Positions 7,777 through 16,201 are shown, numbered from the stretch's first letter. The stretch is 44,002 nucleotides of DNA from an uncultured Bacteroides sp. (GCA_937890825.1 CALADS010000039.1:1-44002); one strand, 5' to 3'. Made by a program: numbers and translations. Notes: generated by a model not told the origin, from the letters alone.

Positions 7777-7957
7777 AACTCCTAAATTAGACTCCTAAGT
7801 TCACCTCCTTCACTCCTAATAACTCCTAATAACTCCCTCTAACTCCCTTTAACTCCTAAATTAGACTCCTAAGTTCACCTCCTTCACTCCTAATAACTCC
7901 TAATAACTCCCTCTAACTCCCTCTAACTCCTAAATTAAACTCCTAAGTTCACCTCGT
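7777..7957. repeat. 74-bp tandem repeat running into tsaB
   Basis: Two complete 74-bp units (7777-7850 and 7851-7924) differ very little. A third, partial unit (from 7925) matches up to about 7955, where the tsaB coding end begins. Each unit contains GTTCACCTC, the sequence that forms the tsaB stop region at 7948-7956. Within each unit are several AACTCCT words. Confidence 0.92.
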
Positions 7958-8653
7958 CTCCTGAAGCAAATCCTTCGGTTTGCTGGCTACGAATTCTTTC
8001 AGATAGAAAGGCTCGAAGTAGGCCACGTCTTGAAAGTCGTTTTCGGCAATCGCTTTTTCGGCCAGTGGAAACATCATGCTGGCCAGCGGATGAATGTGGT
8101 CGATGAAATGAGCATTGGGATGCGTCAGCTTTTCCTTGCACTTGGCTGCTCCGTCGCCGAAGAAATATACCGGATGTTTTTCCAGGTATTCTGCATACGA
8201 ATGCTCGTCTACGATGTCGGCAGCAATGGGGCGCACAGGCTTCAATGCACGGTCGTAGATGGCGGCATACACCTCCATGCGGCGCGCATCAATCATGGGG
8301 CAGAGCAGGGCATCGTCGGGCAGCTCGTCGTGATAGAGCAGCACCGGCACGCATTGCACCTTCAGGGTGGGCAGGGCTATGAGAGGCAGGTTACGGCCAT
8401 AGCATACTCCCTTGGCCATGGATACGCCGATACGCAGACCGGTGTACGAACCCGGACCGCAACTCACAGCCACCGCATCGAGCGGCAACGCATGACTGTC
8501 GGCAAAAGACAAGGCTTCGTCGACAAATACTCCTAACAGAACGGCGTGGGAAGGACCGTTCAACTCTTCTTTTTTAAATACATTCTGTCCGTCCTGGCTT
8601 AGGGCTACCGAGCATGCGGAAGTGGACGTTTCAATATGTAAGATACATGACAT
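7949..8653 (-). CDS. tsaB: tRNA threonylcarbamoyladenosine biosynthesis protein TsaB
   Basis: TsaB is the non-catalytic partner of TsaD in making t6A at position 37 of ANN-decoding tRNAs. The 234-residue protein has the ASKHA N-terminal block (ILHIETST) and the diagnostic SCGPGSYTGLRIGVSMAKG stretch (about 64-82), and it lacks the metal-binding HxxxH of TsaD. The length is typical for TsaB. Its stop codon lies in the last partial copy of a 74-bp tandem repeat. A -7 promoter element is seen on the minus strand at 8680-8687, divergent from that of yicC. Confidence 0.95.
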   Translation of the reverse strand: MSCILHIETSTSACSVALSQDGQNVFKKEELNGPSHAVLLGVFVDEALSFADSHALPLDAVAVSCGPGSYTGLRIGVSMAKGVCYGRNLPLIALPTLKVQCVPVLLYHDELPDDALLCPMIDARRMEVYAAIYDRALKPVRPIAADIVDEHSYAEYLEKHPVYFFGDGAAKCKEKLTHPNAHFIDHIHPLASMMFPLAEKAIAENDFQDVAYFEPFYLKEFVASKPKDLLQETR

Positions 8654-8679
8654 ACGCTTCTATTCATTTAATTAGCAGA

Positions 8680-8687
8680 CAAAAGTA
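8680..8687 (-). promoter_or_regulatory. tsaB promoter, -7 element
   Basis: The complement of 8680-8687 reads TACTTTTG, matching TAnnTTTG, 27 bp before the tsaB start. No good -33 TTTG is seen. It is identical to, and divergent from, the yicC element 33 bp away. Confidence 0.6.
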
Positions 8688-8720
8688 CATTATTATTTTC
8701 AGTATTTAAAAATAATCCCG

Positions 8721-8728
8721 TACTTTTG
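8721..8728 (+). promoter_or_regulatory. yicC promoter, -7 element
   Basis: TACTTTTG matches TAnnTTTG and lies 20 bp before the yicC ATG. The best -33 candidate is TTTC at 8697-8700, 20 bp upstream. Confidence 0.65.
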
Positions 8729-8748
8729 CGAAAAAGTTAAGAAGCATT

Positions 8749-9627
8749 ATGATACAATCAATGACGGGCTACGGCAAGGCAACGGTCGAATTGCCCGATA
8801 AAAAAGTAAGTGTTGAGGTAAAATCACTCAACAGCAAGGCTATGGACCTGTCGGTTCGTGTAGCTCCTCTATACCGGGAAAAGGAAATGGATATTCGCAA
8901 TGAAGTGGCCAAACTGCTGGAACGCGGCAAGGTGGATTTCAGCCTGTGGATAGAGAAGAAGGAGGGGGCGCAGTCGGCTACGCCTATTAACCGCGAATTG
9001 GTAGCTGCTTATTATGACCAAATACGCGAACTGGTGGCTGTAAAGGGCATTCCGGAACCGCAAGACTGGATGACTACGCTGCTGCGGATGCCGGATGTGA
9101 TGACGAAGGTGGAGGTGCAGGAGCTGACTGAAGAGGAGTGGACACTGGTACACGGTGCCGTGAGCGAGGCTTTGGGCCATTTGGTGGATTTCCGTAAGCA
9201 GGAAGGGGCTGCACTGGAAATGAAGTTCCGTGAGAAAATTCATAACATAAGAAAGCTGCTCTGCGAGGTGGTGCCCTTCGAAGAAGAACGGGTGGGAAAA
9301 ATCAAAGACCGGATTACCGACGCCCTGGAGAAGACGCTGAGTGTGGATTACGACAAGAATCGGCTGGAACAGGAGCTGATCTTCTACATTGAAAAGCTGG
9401 ATATCAACGAAGAGAAGCAGCGGCTGGCCAATCACTTGGATTATTTCATCGCTACCCTGGAAAACGGCAGCGGACAGGGAAAGAAGCTGGGCTTCATTGC
9501 GCAGGAAATGGGACGCGAAATCAATACCCTGGGCAGTAAGTCGAACCACGCTGAAATGCAGAAAATCGTGGTGCAGATGAAGGATGAATTGGAGCAAATC
9601 AAAGAGCAGGTGCTGAATGTAATGTAA
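8749..9627 (+). CDS. yicC: YicC family endoribonuclease-like protein
   Basis: A 292-residue protein with the YicC N-terminal signature MTGYG and the KSLNSKAMDLSVR stretch. The C-terminal DUF1732 part has the EMGREINTLGSKSNHAEMQ block near the end. In E. coli YicC has been described as an endoribonuclease acting on small RNA; the exact role in Bacteroidales is unknown. The fully conserved C-terminal block suggests it is functional. It starts the rightward group with gmk 57 bp downstream, and yicC-gmk adjacency is common in many bacteria. Confidence 0.93.
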   Translation: MIQSMTGYGKATVELPDKKVSVEVKSLNSKAMDLSVRVAPLYREKEMDIRNEVAKLLERGKVDFSLWIEKKEGAQSATPINRELVAAYYDQIRELVAVKGIPEPQDWMTTLLRMPDVMTKVEVQELTEEEWTLVHGAVSEALGHLVDFRKQEGAALEMKFREKIHNIRKLLCEVVPFEEERVGKIKDRITDALEKTLSVDYDKNRLEQELIFYIEKLDINEEKQRLANHLDYFIATLENGSGQGKKLGFIAQEMGREINTLGSKSNHAEMQKIVVQMKDELEQIKEQVLNVM

Positions 9628-9684
9628 AGAACTCTCGGCCAAAGCAAGGTTAGCTTTTAAAAAAAACAGCTTTAAAAAAAGGGA

Positions 9685-10254
9685 ATGAGTATGGGTAAAC
9701 TGATTATTTTTTCGGCTCCGTCGGGGTCGGGTAAGTCGACAATCATCAATTATCTGTTGACACAGCATTTAAACTTGGCTTTCTCTATCTCGGCCACGAG
9801 CCGCGCACCCAGGGGAACGGAGCAGCATGGAGTGGAGTATTTCTTTCTGACTCCCGACGAGTTCCGTCGTCGCATAGCTGCGGGCGATTTTCTGGAGTAT
9901 GAAGAGGTGTATCCGGATCGCTTCTATGGTACGCTGAAGGAGCAGGTGGAACGTCAGCTGGCCGACGGTCAGAACGTGGTGTTCGATGTAGATGTGGTGG
10001 GCGGATGCAACATCAAGCAGTTCTACGGCGAGCGGGCACTGTCGGTATTTATTCAGCCGCCTTCGGTGGAGGAGCTGCGCAAGCGGCTGGTGGGCAGAGG
10101 TACGGATGCTCCTGAGGTGATAGAGAGCCGCATAGCCAAGGCGGAGTATGAACTGAGCTTTGCCCCGAAATTCGATATGGTAATCGTGAACGATGACCTG
10201 GAAACGGCCAAGGCGGAAGCATTGAAAGTGATTCAGGATTTTTTGAATCGATAG
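9685..10254 (+). CDS. gmk: Guanylate kinase
   Basis: Phosphorylates GMP to GDP with ATP in nucleotide metabolism. The 189-residue protein carries the P-loop SAPSGSGKST near the N-terminus and the GMP-binding region around SATSRAPRGTEQHGVEYFF and FLEYEEVYPDRFYGT. The lid/adenine region is at about 130-150. A second ATG at 9691 would remove two residues and is equally plausible. It is followed by a hairpin terminator at 10261, so the next genes may use their own promoter. Confidence 0.96.
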   Translation: MSMGKLIIFSAPSGSGKSTIINYLLTQHLNLAFSISATSRAPRGTEQHGVEYFFLTPDEFRRRIAAGDFLEYEEVYPDRFYGTLKEQVERQLADGQNVVFDVDVVGGCNIKQFYGERALSVFIQPPSVEELRKRLVGRGTDAPEVIESRIAKAEYELSFAPKFDMVIVNDDLETAKAEALKVIQDFLNR

Positions 10255-10260
10255 TCTCGG

Positions 10261-10297
10261 AACTGCCGGGCTCTCCGGGCTTCCGGCAGTTTCTTCT
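10261..10297 (+). terminator. Terminator after gmk
   Basis: AACTGCCGG (10261-10269) pairs with CCGGCAGTT (10283-10291), followed by a T-rich tract (TTCTTCT). It lies 6 bp after the gmk stop. Confidence 0.75.
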
Positions 10298-10345
10298 CTG
10301 CTTCAGAGAGGGGCTAGAACCGCTCTTTCTCCGGATCCTATAACT

Positions 10346-10367
10346 GGGAGCGGGTAGGGAGCGGGTA
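10346..10367. repeat. 11-bp tandem duplication
   Basis: GGGAGCGGGTA occurs twice in a row (10346-10356 and 10357-10367) between gmk and the small membrane protein gene. The surrounding TTTCTCCG and CGGAGAAG words could pair across it. Confidence 0.85.
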
Positions 10368-10457
10368 CGGAGAAGACCGGGAGTTGATACGGTGAAGAGT
10401 CTGTATGCATTCAGGAATAAAGTAACTGTTGTTTTCCTTTACTAAAAAGTTTGGTGT

Positions 10458-10733
10458 ATGAATAATAGAAATAAACCCAAGATTCCGGCTTTTATCAGTT
10501 ATACGCCTCGCTTCACCCGCGTTTTGCTGTGCGTTAGTCTGCTGGGAGCGCTGATAACCATAATCTATATGGCTGTAGCGTGTTACAGAGGTGAAGAGGT
10601 AAAAGTGTGGAACATGCTGCTTGTCTTGGGCATTTTTCTGCTGAATGCTGTAATGAATTGGCAGGCGTTGCGCCATGCTCCTAAAGAGAACGGTAAGCCG
10701 CTGAAGCACGGAAATCCCGGGAATGAAGTTTAA
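10458..10733 (+). CDS. Small two-helix membrane protein, unknown function
   Basis: I do not recognise this 91-residue protein. It has a basic N-terminus (MNNRNKPK), two predicted membrane helices (about 21-42 and 51-67) separated by a short charged loop, and a basic, Gly/Asn-containing tail. That pattern suggests both ends lie in the cytoplasm. It lies between gmk and nadD and ends 55 bp before nadD in the same direction, so it is probably co-transcribed with nadD. The start follows an A/T-rich leader. That it is real is inferred from the sensible membrane topology and from its fit in the gene line. Confidence 0.7.
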   Translation: MNNRNKPKIPAFISYTPRFTRVLLCVSLLGALITIIYMAVACYRGEEVKVWNMLLVLGIFLLNAVMNWQALRHAPKENGKPLKHGNPGNEV

Positions 10734-10788
10734 GAAGCCGTGTAGTTGTCAGAAAAAGAACTTCTAATAAGAAAAGAATGAATATCAG

Positions 10789-11361
10789 ATGGAAATAGGA
10801 ATTTTCAGCGGGTCGTTTAACCCGATACATATCGGACACTTGGCGCTGGCCAATTATATCTGTGAGTTTGAAGGACTGGATGAACTGTGGTTTATGGTCA
10901 GTCCGCACAATCCTTTGAAAGAGCGGGGAGAGCTGATGGATGATACCCTTCGGCTGGAGTTGGTGCAGGCTGCCGTAGAGGGGTATCCGAAATTTCGTGC
11001 CAGCGATTTCGAGTTTCATTTGCCACAGCCCTCGTACACGGTGCATACGTTGGAAAAACTGCGCGAGGCATATCCGCAGCATCATTTCCATCTGATTATC
11101 GGGTCGGACAACTGGGCGCTGTTTCACCGGTGGCGCGAGTGGGAGCGGATATTGGCCGAAAATGCACTGATAGTATATCCTCGTCCGGGGTACCCCGTAG
11201 AAGCCGAAAAACTGCCTCCACAGGTCAGATGTGTGTCATCGCCCGTATTCGAAATCAGTTCTACGTTTATACGCTCTGCCTTGCAGCAGGGCAAGGATGT
11301 GCGCTACTTCTTGCATCCGGCTGTGTGGAAGCGGCTGAACGCCCTTTCTATGCCTCTGTAA
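10789..11361 (+). CDS. nadD: Nicotinate-nucleotide adenylyltransferase
   Basis: Converts nicotinate mononucleotide and ATP to deamido-NAD in NAD biosynthesis. The 190-residue protein has the nucleotidyltransferase start motif GSFNPIHIGH (about 7-16) and the GSDNW motif in the middle. The ISSTFIR signature near residues 160-167 binds the adenylate phosphate. Length and motifs are typical of bacterial NadD. It converges with recQ; both share a perfect hairpin terminator. Confidence 0.96.
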   Translation: MEIGIFSGSFNPIHIGHLALANYICEFEGLDELWFMVSPHNPLKERGELMDDTLRLELVQAAVEGYPKFRASDFEFHLPQPSYTVHTLEKLREAYPQHHFHLIIGSDNWALFHRWREWERILAENALIVYPRPGYPVEAEKLPPQVRCVSSPVFEISSTFIRSALQQGKDVRYFLHPAVWKRLNALSMPL

Positions 11362-11377
11362 GCTACACATTTCTTAT

Positions 11378-11410
11378 AAGTACGTGCCTTTTTACGGCAC
11401 GTACTTTTTT
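11378..11410. terminator. Bidirectional terminator shared by nadD and recQ
   Basis: AAGTACGTGCC (11378-11388) pairs perfectly with GGCACGTACTT (11396-11406) around a 7-nt loop. It is followed by six T on the plus strand, and on the minus strand by a shorter T-containing tail. The right arm also encodes the last residues of RecQ, and the RecQ stop codon lies in the loop. Confidence 0.85.
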
Positions 11411-13242
11411 ATTTCATTGATAAAGTCTTGTCCGTATTTCTTCTTCTTATACTCGCCGATGCCGCTGATGTTGCCAAACGCTTCTATGGTAGTGGGGCAC
11501 GAGGTGCTGAGCAGGTGAAGCACCTTGTCGCTCAGTACGATGTAAGCCGGCAGGGCCTCTTGGTCGGCCAGCCGCTTGCGCAGCGCCCGAAGAGCCTGGA
11601 AGATTTCCTCCTGACGGTCGGCAGTGACGGACAGGCTGCCTCCTGAGTGTCTGGTAGCAGCGGCCGGTGTTCCGGCAAAAGGCAGACTGCCCGTGGCTGC
11701 TTTCTGTTTTCGACCTTTGCTATTCACCGTTTCTTCACGGCGAATCACCACCAGCTGCGCCTCTTTGCGTCCATAGAGCACCTCAGCCCCGGCAGCTGTA
11801 ATTTTCAGGTGATTGTTCTCATTATAAGCTATTTCGAAATACCCCATTTGCAGCATTTGCAGCAGATAGTCGTGCCAGTCGCGTGCAGGAATCTCTCTGC
11901 CTGCTCCAAAAGTTTTCAATTGCTGATACCCCTTCTCGGCCACCTCGGCACTGAGGGTTCCCCGCAGGATATCTACCAGGATGCGGGTGCCGATTTGCTG
12001 ATCGGTGCGCACGATGGCACTGAGCGCTTTTTGCACGATGACGGTACCGTTGAATCGCTCCGGCGGGTTGCGGCACACGTCGCAGTTGCCGCAATCGTGC
12101 GTCATGGTCTCGCCGAAATAATTCAGCAGAATGCGTCGGCGGCAGATGTCCGATTCGGCATATTCCTGCATACGTTGCAGCTTCTCCAGATTGATACCCT
12201 GTTGTCCGCTTTCATTGGCAAATTTGGTAAGCAATATGAGGTCGGCCAATGAATAAAAAAGGAGCGTATCGCTGGGCAATCCGTCTCTGCCCGCCCTTCC
12301 TATTTCTTGGTAAAAACTTTCGATACTTTTAGGCAGGTTATAATGAATCACCCACCGCACGTTGCTTTTGTCTATGCCCATGCCAAAGGCGATGGTGGCA
12401 CATACCACTTGCACCCGGTCATTGATGAAATCATCTTGGGCCCTGTTGCGCTGTTCGGCCGAAAGTCCTGCGTGGTAAATGCCCGCACGGATGCCGTTTT
12501 TTGTCAGCATTTGCGCTACGGTCTCCGTCTTGCTGCGGCTCATGCAATAGATGATGCCGCTCTCGCCCGGATGACGGTCTATGAAGTCGAGGATGGCTTT
12601 CGACTTCTCTTTCTGCTGGTATCCCCGCTTCACGGTAAGGCTCAGGTTGGGCCGGTCGAACGATGACAGAAAGATGGCTGGCTGCTGCAGGTGCAGCTGC
12701 TGCACGATGTCTTGCCTGGTCAGTTTGTCGGCTGTGGCTGTGAGCGCTATCACCGGCACTCCGGGAAATTGCCTTCTGAGCATGCCCAGCTGCGTATATT
12801 CCGGCCGGAAGTCGTGCCCCCACTGGGAGATACAGTGCGCCTCGTCTACGGCGATGAATGATATCTGCATGTCGCGCAATAGATAGTTGGCTTCCGACAG
12901 TAGTTTTTCTGGCGACACATACAGCAGTTTCAGTTCCCCTTTGATGCATGCCATACGCAGGGCAGAAGCTTCGGTCTCGTTGAGGTTACTGTGCAAGGCA
13001 CCTGCCTTGATTCCGTTGGCGCAAAGCGACTCTACCTGGTCTTTCATCAGCGAGATGAGAGGAGATATCACGATGGCTGTGCCTGGACACAGCAAGGCTG
13101 GCAATTGGTAGCAGATAGACTTTCCGCCTCCGGTGGGCATCAGAACCAGTGAATCTTTCCGATGGAGTAAGTGCTGGATGATATCCTCTTGTAATGGACG
13201 GAAACGGTCGTATCCGAAATAGGTCTTTAATGTATGAAGCAT
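11392..13242 (-). CDS. recQ: ATP-dependent DNA helicase RecQ
   Basis: A 3'-5' DNA helicase of recombination and replication-fork repair. The 616-residue protein has Walker A TGGGKS (37-42) and the DEAH box (133-136) with the RecQ-specific HCISQWGHDFRPEY loop. It also has helicase motifs IV-VI (QEIGRAGRDG) and a zinc-binding region with the Cys set CRRR, CGNC and DVC. A winged-helix RQC part and a C-terminal HRDC domain follow (about 530-605). It is close to E. coli RecQ in length and domain content. A linker around 480-525, rich in basic and small residues, is less conserved. A -7 promoter element is at 13287-13294 on the minus strand. Confidence 0.96.
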   Translation of the reverse strand: MLHTLKTYFGYDRFRPLQEDIIQHLLHRKDSLVLMPTGGGKSICYQLPALLCPGTAIVISPLISLMKDQVESLCANGIKAGALHSNLNETEASALRMACIKGELKLLYVSPEKLLSEANYLLRDMQISFIAVDEAHCISQWGHDFRPEYTQLGMLRRQFPGVPVIALTATADKLTRQDIVQQLHLQQPAIFLSSFDRPNLSLTVKRGYQQKEKSKAILDFIDRHPGESGIIYCMSRSKTETVAQMLTKNGIRAGIYHAGLSAEQRNRAQDDFINDRVQVVCATIAFGMGIDKSNVRWVIHYNLPKSIESFYQEIGRAGRDGLPSDTLLFYSLADLILLTKFANESGQQGINLEKLQRMQEYAESDICRRRILLNYFGETMTHDCGNCDVCRNPPERFNGTVIVQKALSAIVRTDQQIGTRILVDILRGTLSAEVAEKGYQQLKTFGAGREIPARDWHDYLLQMLQMGYFEIAYNENNHLKITAAGAEVLYGRKEAQLVVIRREETVNSKGRKQKAATGSLPFAGTPAAATRHSGGSLSVTADRQEEIFQALRALRKRLADQEALPAYIVLSDKVLHLLSTSCPTTIEAFGNISGIGEYKKKKYGQDFINEIKKYVP

Positions 13243-13286
13243 GCGTGTATAATCTGTAGAAATTTAAAAACAATCGTTAGCGAATG

Positions 13287-13294
13287 CAAAGGTA
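13287..13294 (-). promoter_or_regulatory. recQ promoter, -7 element
   Basis: The complement reads TACCTTTG, a match to TAnnTTTG, 45 bp before the recQ start. No clear -33 TTTG was found. Confidence 0.55.
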
Positions 13295-13550
13295 GGGGAA
13301 TCTTTATGTTTGTCTGTCTATGTTTTAAAAAATGTAATTATAGTAGATTTTATTAAGTTATGAGATTGGAAATGTTAAAGAGTCTTATTAAACCGTCGGT
13401 AGTTTATTTATACATGTAAAATAGACGTTTAACCATATAAAATAAGTGCAATAAAAGTTGCGTATGATAAAATAAAATCAGACTTTTGTAAAGTCTAAGG
13501 AAAGAAAAGGCGATTTTTAATTTATAAACAAACCTAACCAGTTAATTCAA
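13295..13550. promoter_or_regulatory. AT-rich leader with palindrome upstream of the AraC-type gene
   Basis: This stretch between recQ and the regulator gene is AT-rich and has no gene. It holds a perfect inverted repeat AGACTTT-TGT-AAAGTCT (13480-13496) about 54 bp before the regulator start. The TTTTG inside it resembles a -7 core (GACTTTTG), so it may be an operator over the promoter; this is inference. Confidence 0.4.
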
Positions 13551-14021
13551 ATGAGTGATTTTGAAATGAAAGAAACTCCGGAAAATGTAGAGAAAAAACG
13601 TCCCTACAATCTCCGTGAGAAAAAAGAAAAAAATGCAGCTTACCGGTCGCTGATACGCCCGGAATTAGCGGATGAATTGTATGACAAAATATTGAATATT
13701 ATTGTTGTACAGAAAAAGTATCGGGATCCTGATTATTCGGCAAAGGATTTGGCGAAGGAATTGCAGACCAATACTCGCTACCTCTCTGCTGTGGTGAATT
13801 CTCGTTTTGGTATGAATTATTCTTGCCTGTTGAACGAATACCGCATCAAGGATGCTTTACATCTGCTGACTGATAAACGATATGCTGACAAGAATGTAGA
13901 AGAAATCAGTACGATGGTGGGCTTTGCCAACCGTCAGTCTTTCTATGCGGCATTCTATAAGAATATGGGAGAAACTCCGAACGGCTATCGCAAAAGAATG
14001 TTGGAAAAGAATCAGAAATGA
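13551..14021 (+). CDS. Short AraC-type helix-turn-helix DNA-binding protein
   Basis: A 156-residue transcription factor consisting of a charged N-terminal tail (about 1-35) and an AraC-type double helix-turn-helix domain (about 45-150). The first HTH includes YSAKDLAKELQTNTRYLSAVVN. The second includes VEEISTMVGFANRQSFYAAFYKNMGETPNGYR, the classic AraC signature. There is no ligand-binding or sensor domain and no membrane part, so control must come from abundance, a partner or modification. The gene is monocistronic and ends before a hairpin terminator. A small palindrome (13480-13496) upstream could be its own operator. The downstream M49 peptidase gene is a possible but unproven target. Confidence 0.88.
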   Translation: MSDFEMKETPENVEKKRPYNLREKKEKNAAYRSLIRPELADELYDKILNIIVVQKKYRDPDYSAKDLAKELQTNTRYLSAVVNSRFGMNYSCLLNEYRIKDALHLLTDKRYADKNVEEISTMVGFANRQSFYAAFYKNMGETPNGYRKRMLEKNQK

Positions 14022-14060
14022 TTCTTGCTTCGGCTTCGGATAGGCTGTAGATAGATTGTG

Positions 14061-14117
14061 ATGCCGGATGTACCGTGGGCGTATGGATAATACATCACCG
14101 TACATTCGGCATTTTTA
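14061..14117 (+). terminator. Terminator after the AraC-type gene
   Basis: ATGCCGGATGTA (14061-14072) pairs with TACATTCGGCAT (14101-14112) through one G-T pair, with a 28-nt loop and a following T run. It lies about 20 bp before the M49 peptidase start. Confidence 0.7.
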
Positions 14118-14137
14118 ATAGATAAATATATATAGTC

Positions 14138-16183
14138 ATGAAAAAACAACTTGCATCCATGGCGGCTGCACTGACTTTGCTTGCAGCATGTGGCGGTCCG
14201 TCGAAAACTACTGCTACGGCAGATAAATTTGATTACACAGTGGAACAGTTTGCAGATTTACAGATTTTACGCTATCGCGTACCGGGGTTTGAGGAACTTT
14301 CGCTCGCCCAAAAGAAATTGGTGTATTACCTTACAGAAGCTGCCCTGCAGGGACGGGATATTCTGTTCGACCAGAATGGTAAGTATAACTTGCGCATACG
14401 CCGTGCATTGGAGGCTATTTACACGGGGTATAAGGGCGACCGCACCGCTTCTGATTTTCAGGCATTGGAAGTGTATCTGAAACGGGTGTGGTTCTCTAAC
14501 GGCATTCATCACCATTATGGCTGCGAGAAGTTTGTGCCGGGATTTACGCCGGAGTTTTTCAAGCAGGCACTGGAGGCCGCAGAGAAGGGTGCCTTGCCCT
14601 TGGCAGAGGGGCAGACGGTGGCGCAGTTCTTTGAAGAGCTGAAACCGGTGATGTTCGATGCCAAAGTGATGGCCAAGCGGGTGAATCAGGCTGCCGGCGA
14701 GGATTTGATTCAGACTTCGGCTTGCAACTATTACGACGGTGTGACGCAGGAAGAGGCTGAAAAATTCTACGGTGCGATGAAAGACCCGAAGGATGAAACG
14801 CCGGTGTCTTACGGACTCAACAGCCGCCTGGTGAAAGAGAACGGTAAGGTGCAGGAAAAGGTATGGAAGGTGGGCGGACTGTATGGAGCTGCGCTGGAGA
14901 AGATAGCCTACTGGCTGAGAAAGGCAGCGGAGGTAGCAGAAACGCCTGAACAAAAAGCTGTAATTGCTAAATTGGTGGAATATTATGAAACGGGCGATTT
15001 GAAGACGTTTGATGAATATGCTATCTTGTGGGTGAAGGACTTGAATTCTCGCGTGGATTTTGTGAACGGATTTACTGAAACGTATGGAGATCCGCTGGGT
15101 ATGAAGGCTAGCTGGGAGTCGCTGGTCAACTTCAAAGACCTGGAAGCTACACACCGCACCGAACTCATCAGCAGTAATGCACAGTGGTTCGAAGACCATT
15201 CTCCCGTAGATAAACAGTTTAAGAAAGATGAGGTGAAGGGGGTAACGGCCAAGGTGATTACAGCTGCTATCCTGGCGGGTGATTTGTACCCGTCTACCGC
15301 TATCGGCATTAATCTTCCGAATGCCAATTGGATCCGCAGTCAGCATGGCTCAAAATCGGTGACTATCGGCAATATTACGGATGCTTATAACAAGGCAGCT
15401 CACGGCAATGGCTTTAGTGAGGAGTTTGTGAATAGTCAGGTGGAACTGGATCTGCTGAATCAGTATGGCGACCTGACGGGTAATCTGCACACCGACCTGC
15501 ACGAATGCTTGGGTCACGGCTCGGGCAAATTGCTGCCTGGCGTAGATCCGGATGCCTTGAAGGCCTACGGCTCTACCATAGAAGAGGCTCGCGCCGATTT
15601 GTTCGGACTTTATTACGTGGCCGATTCGAAGTTGGTGGAACTGGGATTGACCCCCAATGCCGAAGCGTATAAGGCGGAATATTATAACTTCCTGATGAAC
15701 GGGCTGATGACGCAGCTGGTGCGCATCGAACCGGGCAATCAGGTGGAAGAGGCGCACATGCGTAACCGTCAGCTGATAGCCCGCTGGGTGTTTGAGAAAG
15801 GTGCTGCCGATAAGGTGGTGGAAATGGTGAAACGGGATGGAAAAACCTATGTGGTGGTGAACGATTATGCCAAGGTGCGTGAGCTTTTCGGACAGTTGTT
15901 GGCCGAAATTCAGCGTATTAAATCTACCGGTGACTTTGCCGCAGCCCGCGACCTCGTGGAACAGTATGCCGTAAAAGTGGATCCGGTCTTGCATAAGGAG
16001 GTATTGGAACGCTATAAGAAGTTGAATCTGGCTCCTTATAAGGGATTTGTAAATCCGAAATACGAGGCCGTGACCGATGCTTCCGGAGAAATTACCGATG
16101 TGAAAGTGACGTATGATGAAGGCTATGCAGAACAGATGTTGCGCTACAGCAAGGATTATTCTGTATTACCCGACATTAATTAA
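14138..16183 (+). CDS. Dipeptidyl-peptidase III-like M49 lipoprotein peptidase
   Basis: A zinc exopeptidase that in the DPP III family removes dipeptides from the N-terminus of oligopeptides. The 681-residue protein has a lipoprotein signal (LLAAC, Cys19), unlike the cytosolic eukaryotic enzymes. The M49 zinc site HECLGH is at residues 455-460 and the second motif EEARAD at 482-487, so the catalytic set is complete. A long helical N-terminal part (about 40-300) forms the usual upper domain. The lipid anchor suggests work in the periplasm or on the outer membrane during peptide use. The AlkD-like gene starts 18 bp downstream and is probably co-transcribed, an odd functional pairing. Confidence 0.93.
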   Translation: MKKQLASMAAALTLLAACGGPSKTTATADKFDYTVEQFADLQILRYRVPGFEELSLAQKKLVYYLTEAALQGRDILFDQNGKYNLRIRRALEAIYTGYKGDRTASDFQALEVYLKRVWFSNGIHHHYGCEKFVPGFTPEFFKQALEAAEKGALPLAEGQTVAQFFEELKPVMFDAKVMAKRVNQAAGEDLIQTSACNYYDGVTQEEAEKFYGAMKDPKDETPVSYGLNSRLVKENGKVQEKVWKVGGLYGAALEKIAYWLRKAAEVAETPEQKAVIAKLVEYYETGDLKTFDEYAILWVKDLNSRVDFVNGFTETYGDPLGMKASWESLVNFKDLEATHRTELISSNAQWFEDHSPVDKQFKKDEVKGVTAKVITAAILAGDLYPSTAIGINLPNANWIRSQHGSKSVTIGNITDAYNKAAHGNGFSEEFVNSQVELDLLNQYGDLTGNLHTDLHECLGHGSGKLLPGVDPDALKAYGSTIEEARADLFGLYYVADSKLVELGLTPNAEAYKAEYYNFLMNGLMTQLVRIEPGNQVEEAHMRNRQLIARWVFEKGAADKVVEMVKRDGKTYVVVNDYAKVRELFGQLLAEIQRIKSTGDFAAARDLVEQYAVKVDPVLHKEVLERYKKLNLAPYKGFVNPKYEAVTDASGEITDVKVTYDEGYAEQMLRYSKDYSVLPDIN

Positions 16184-16201
16184 ATATTTTCTCTACACTT
16201 A

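Noticed and set aside
7777..7957. Possible CRISPR array
   Set aside because: The units are contiguous 74-bp tandem copies without unique spacers, and there are no cas genes.
14267..15346. Minus-strand open frame of 359 codons inside the M49 peptidase gene
   Set aside because: No recognisable motifs, and it overlaps a full-length enzyme with intact zinc motifs on the other strand.
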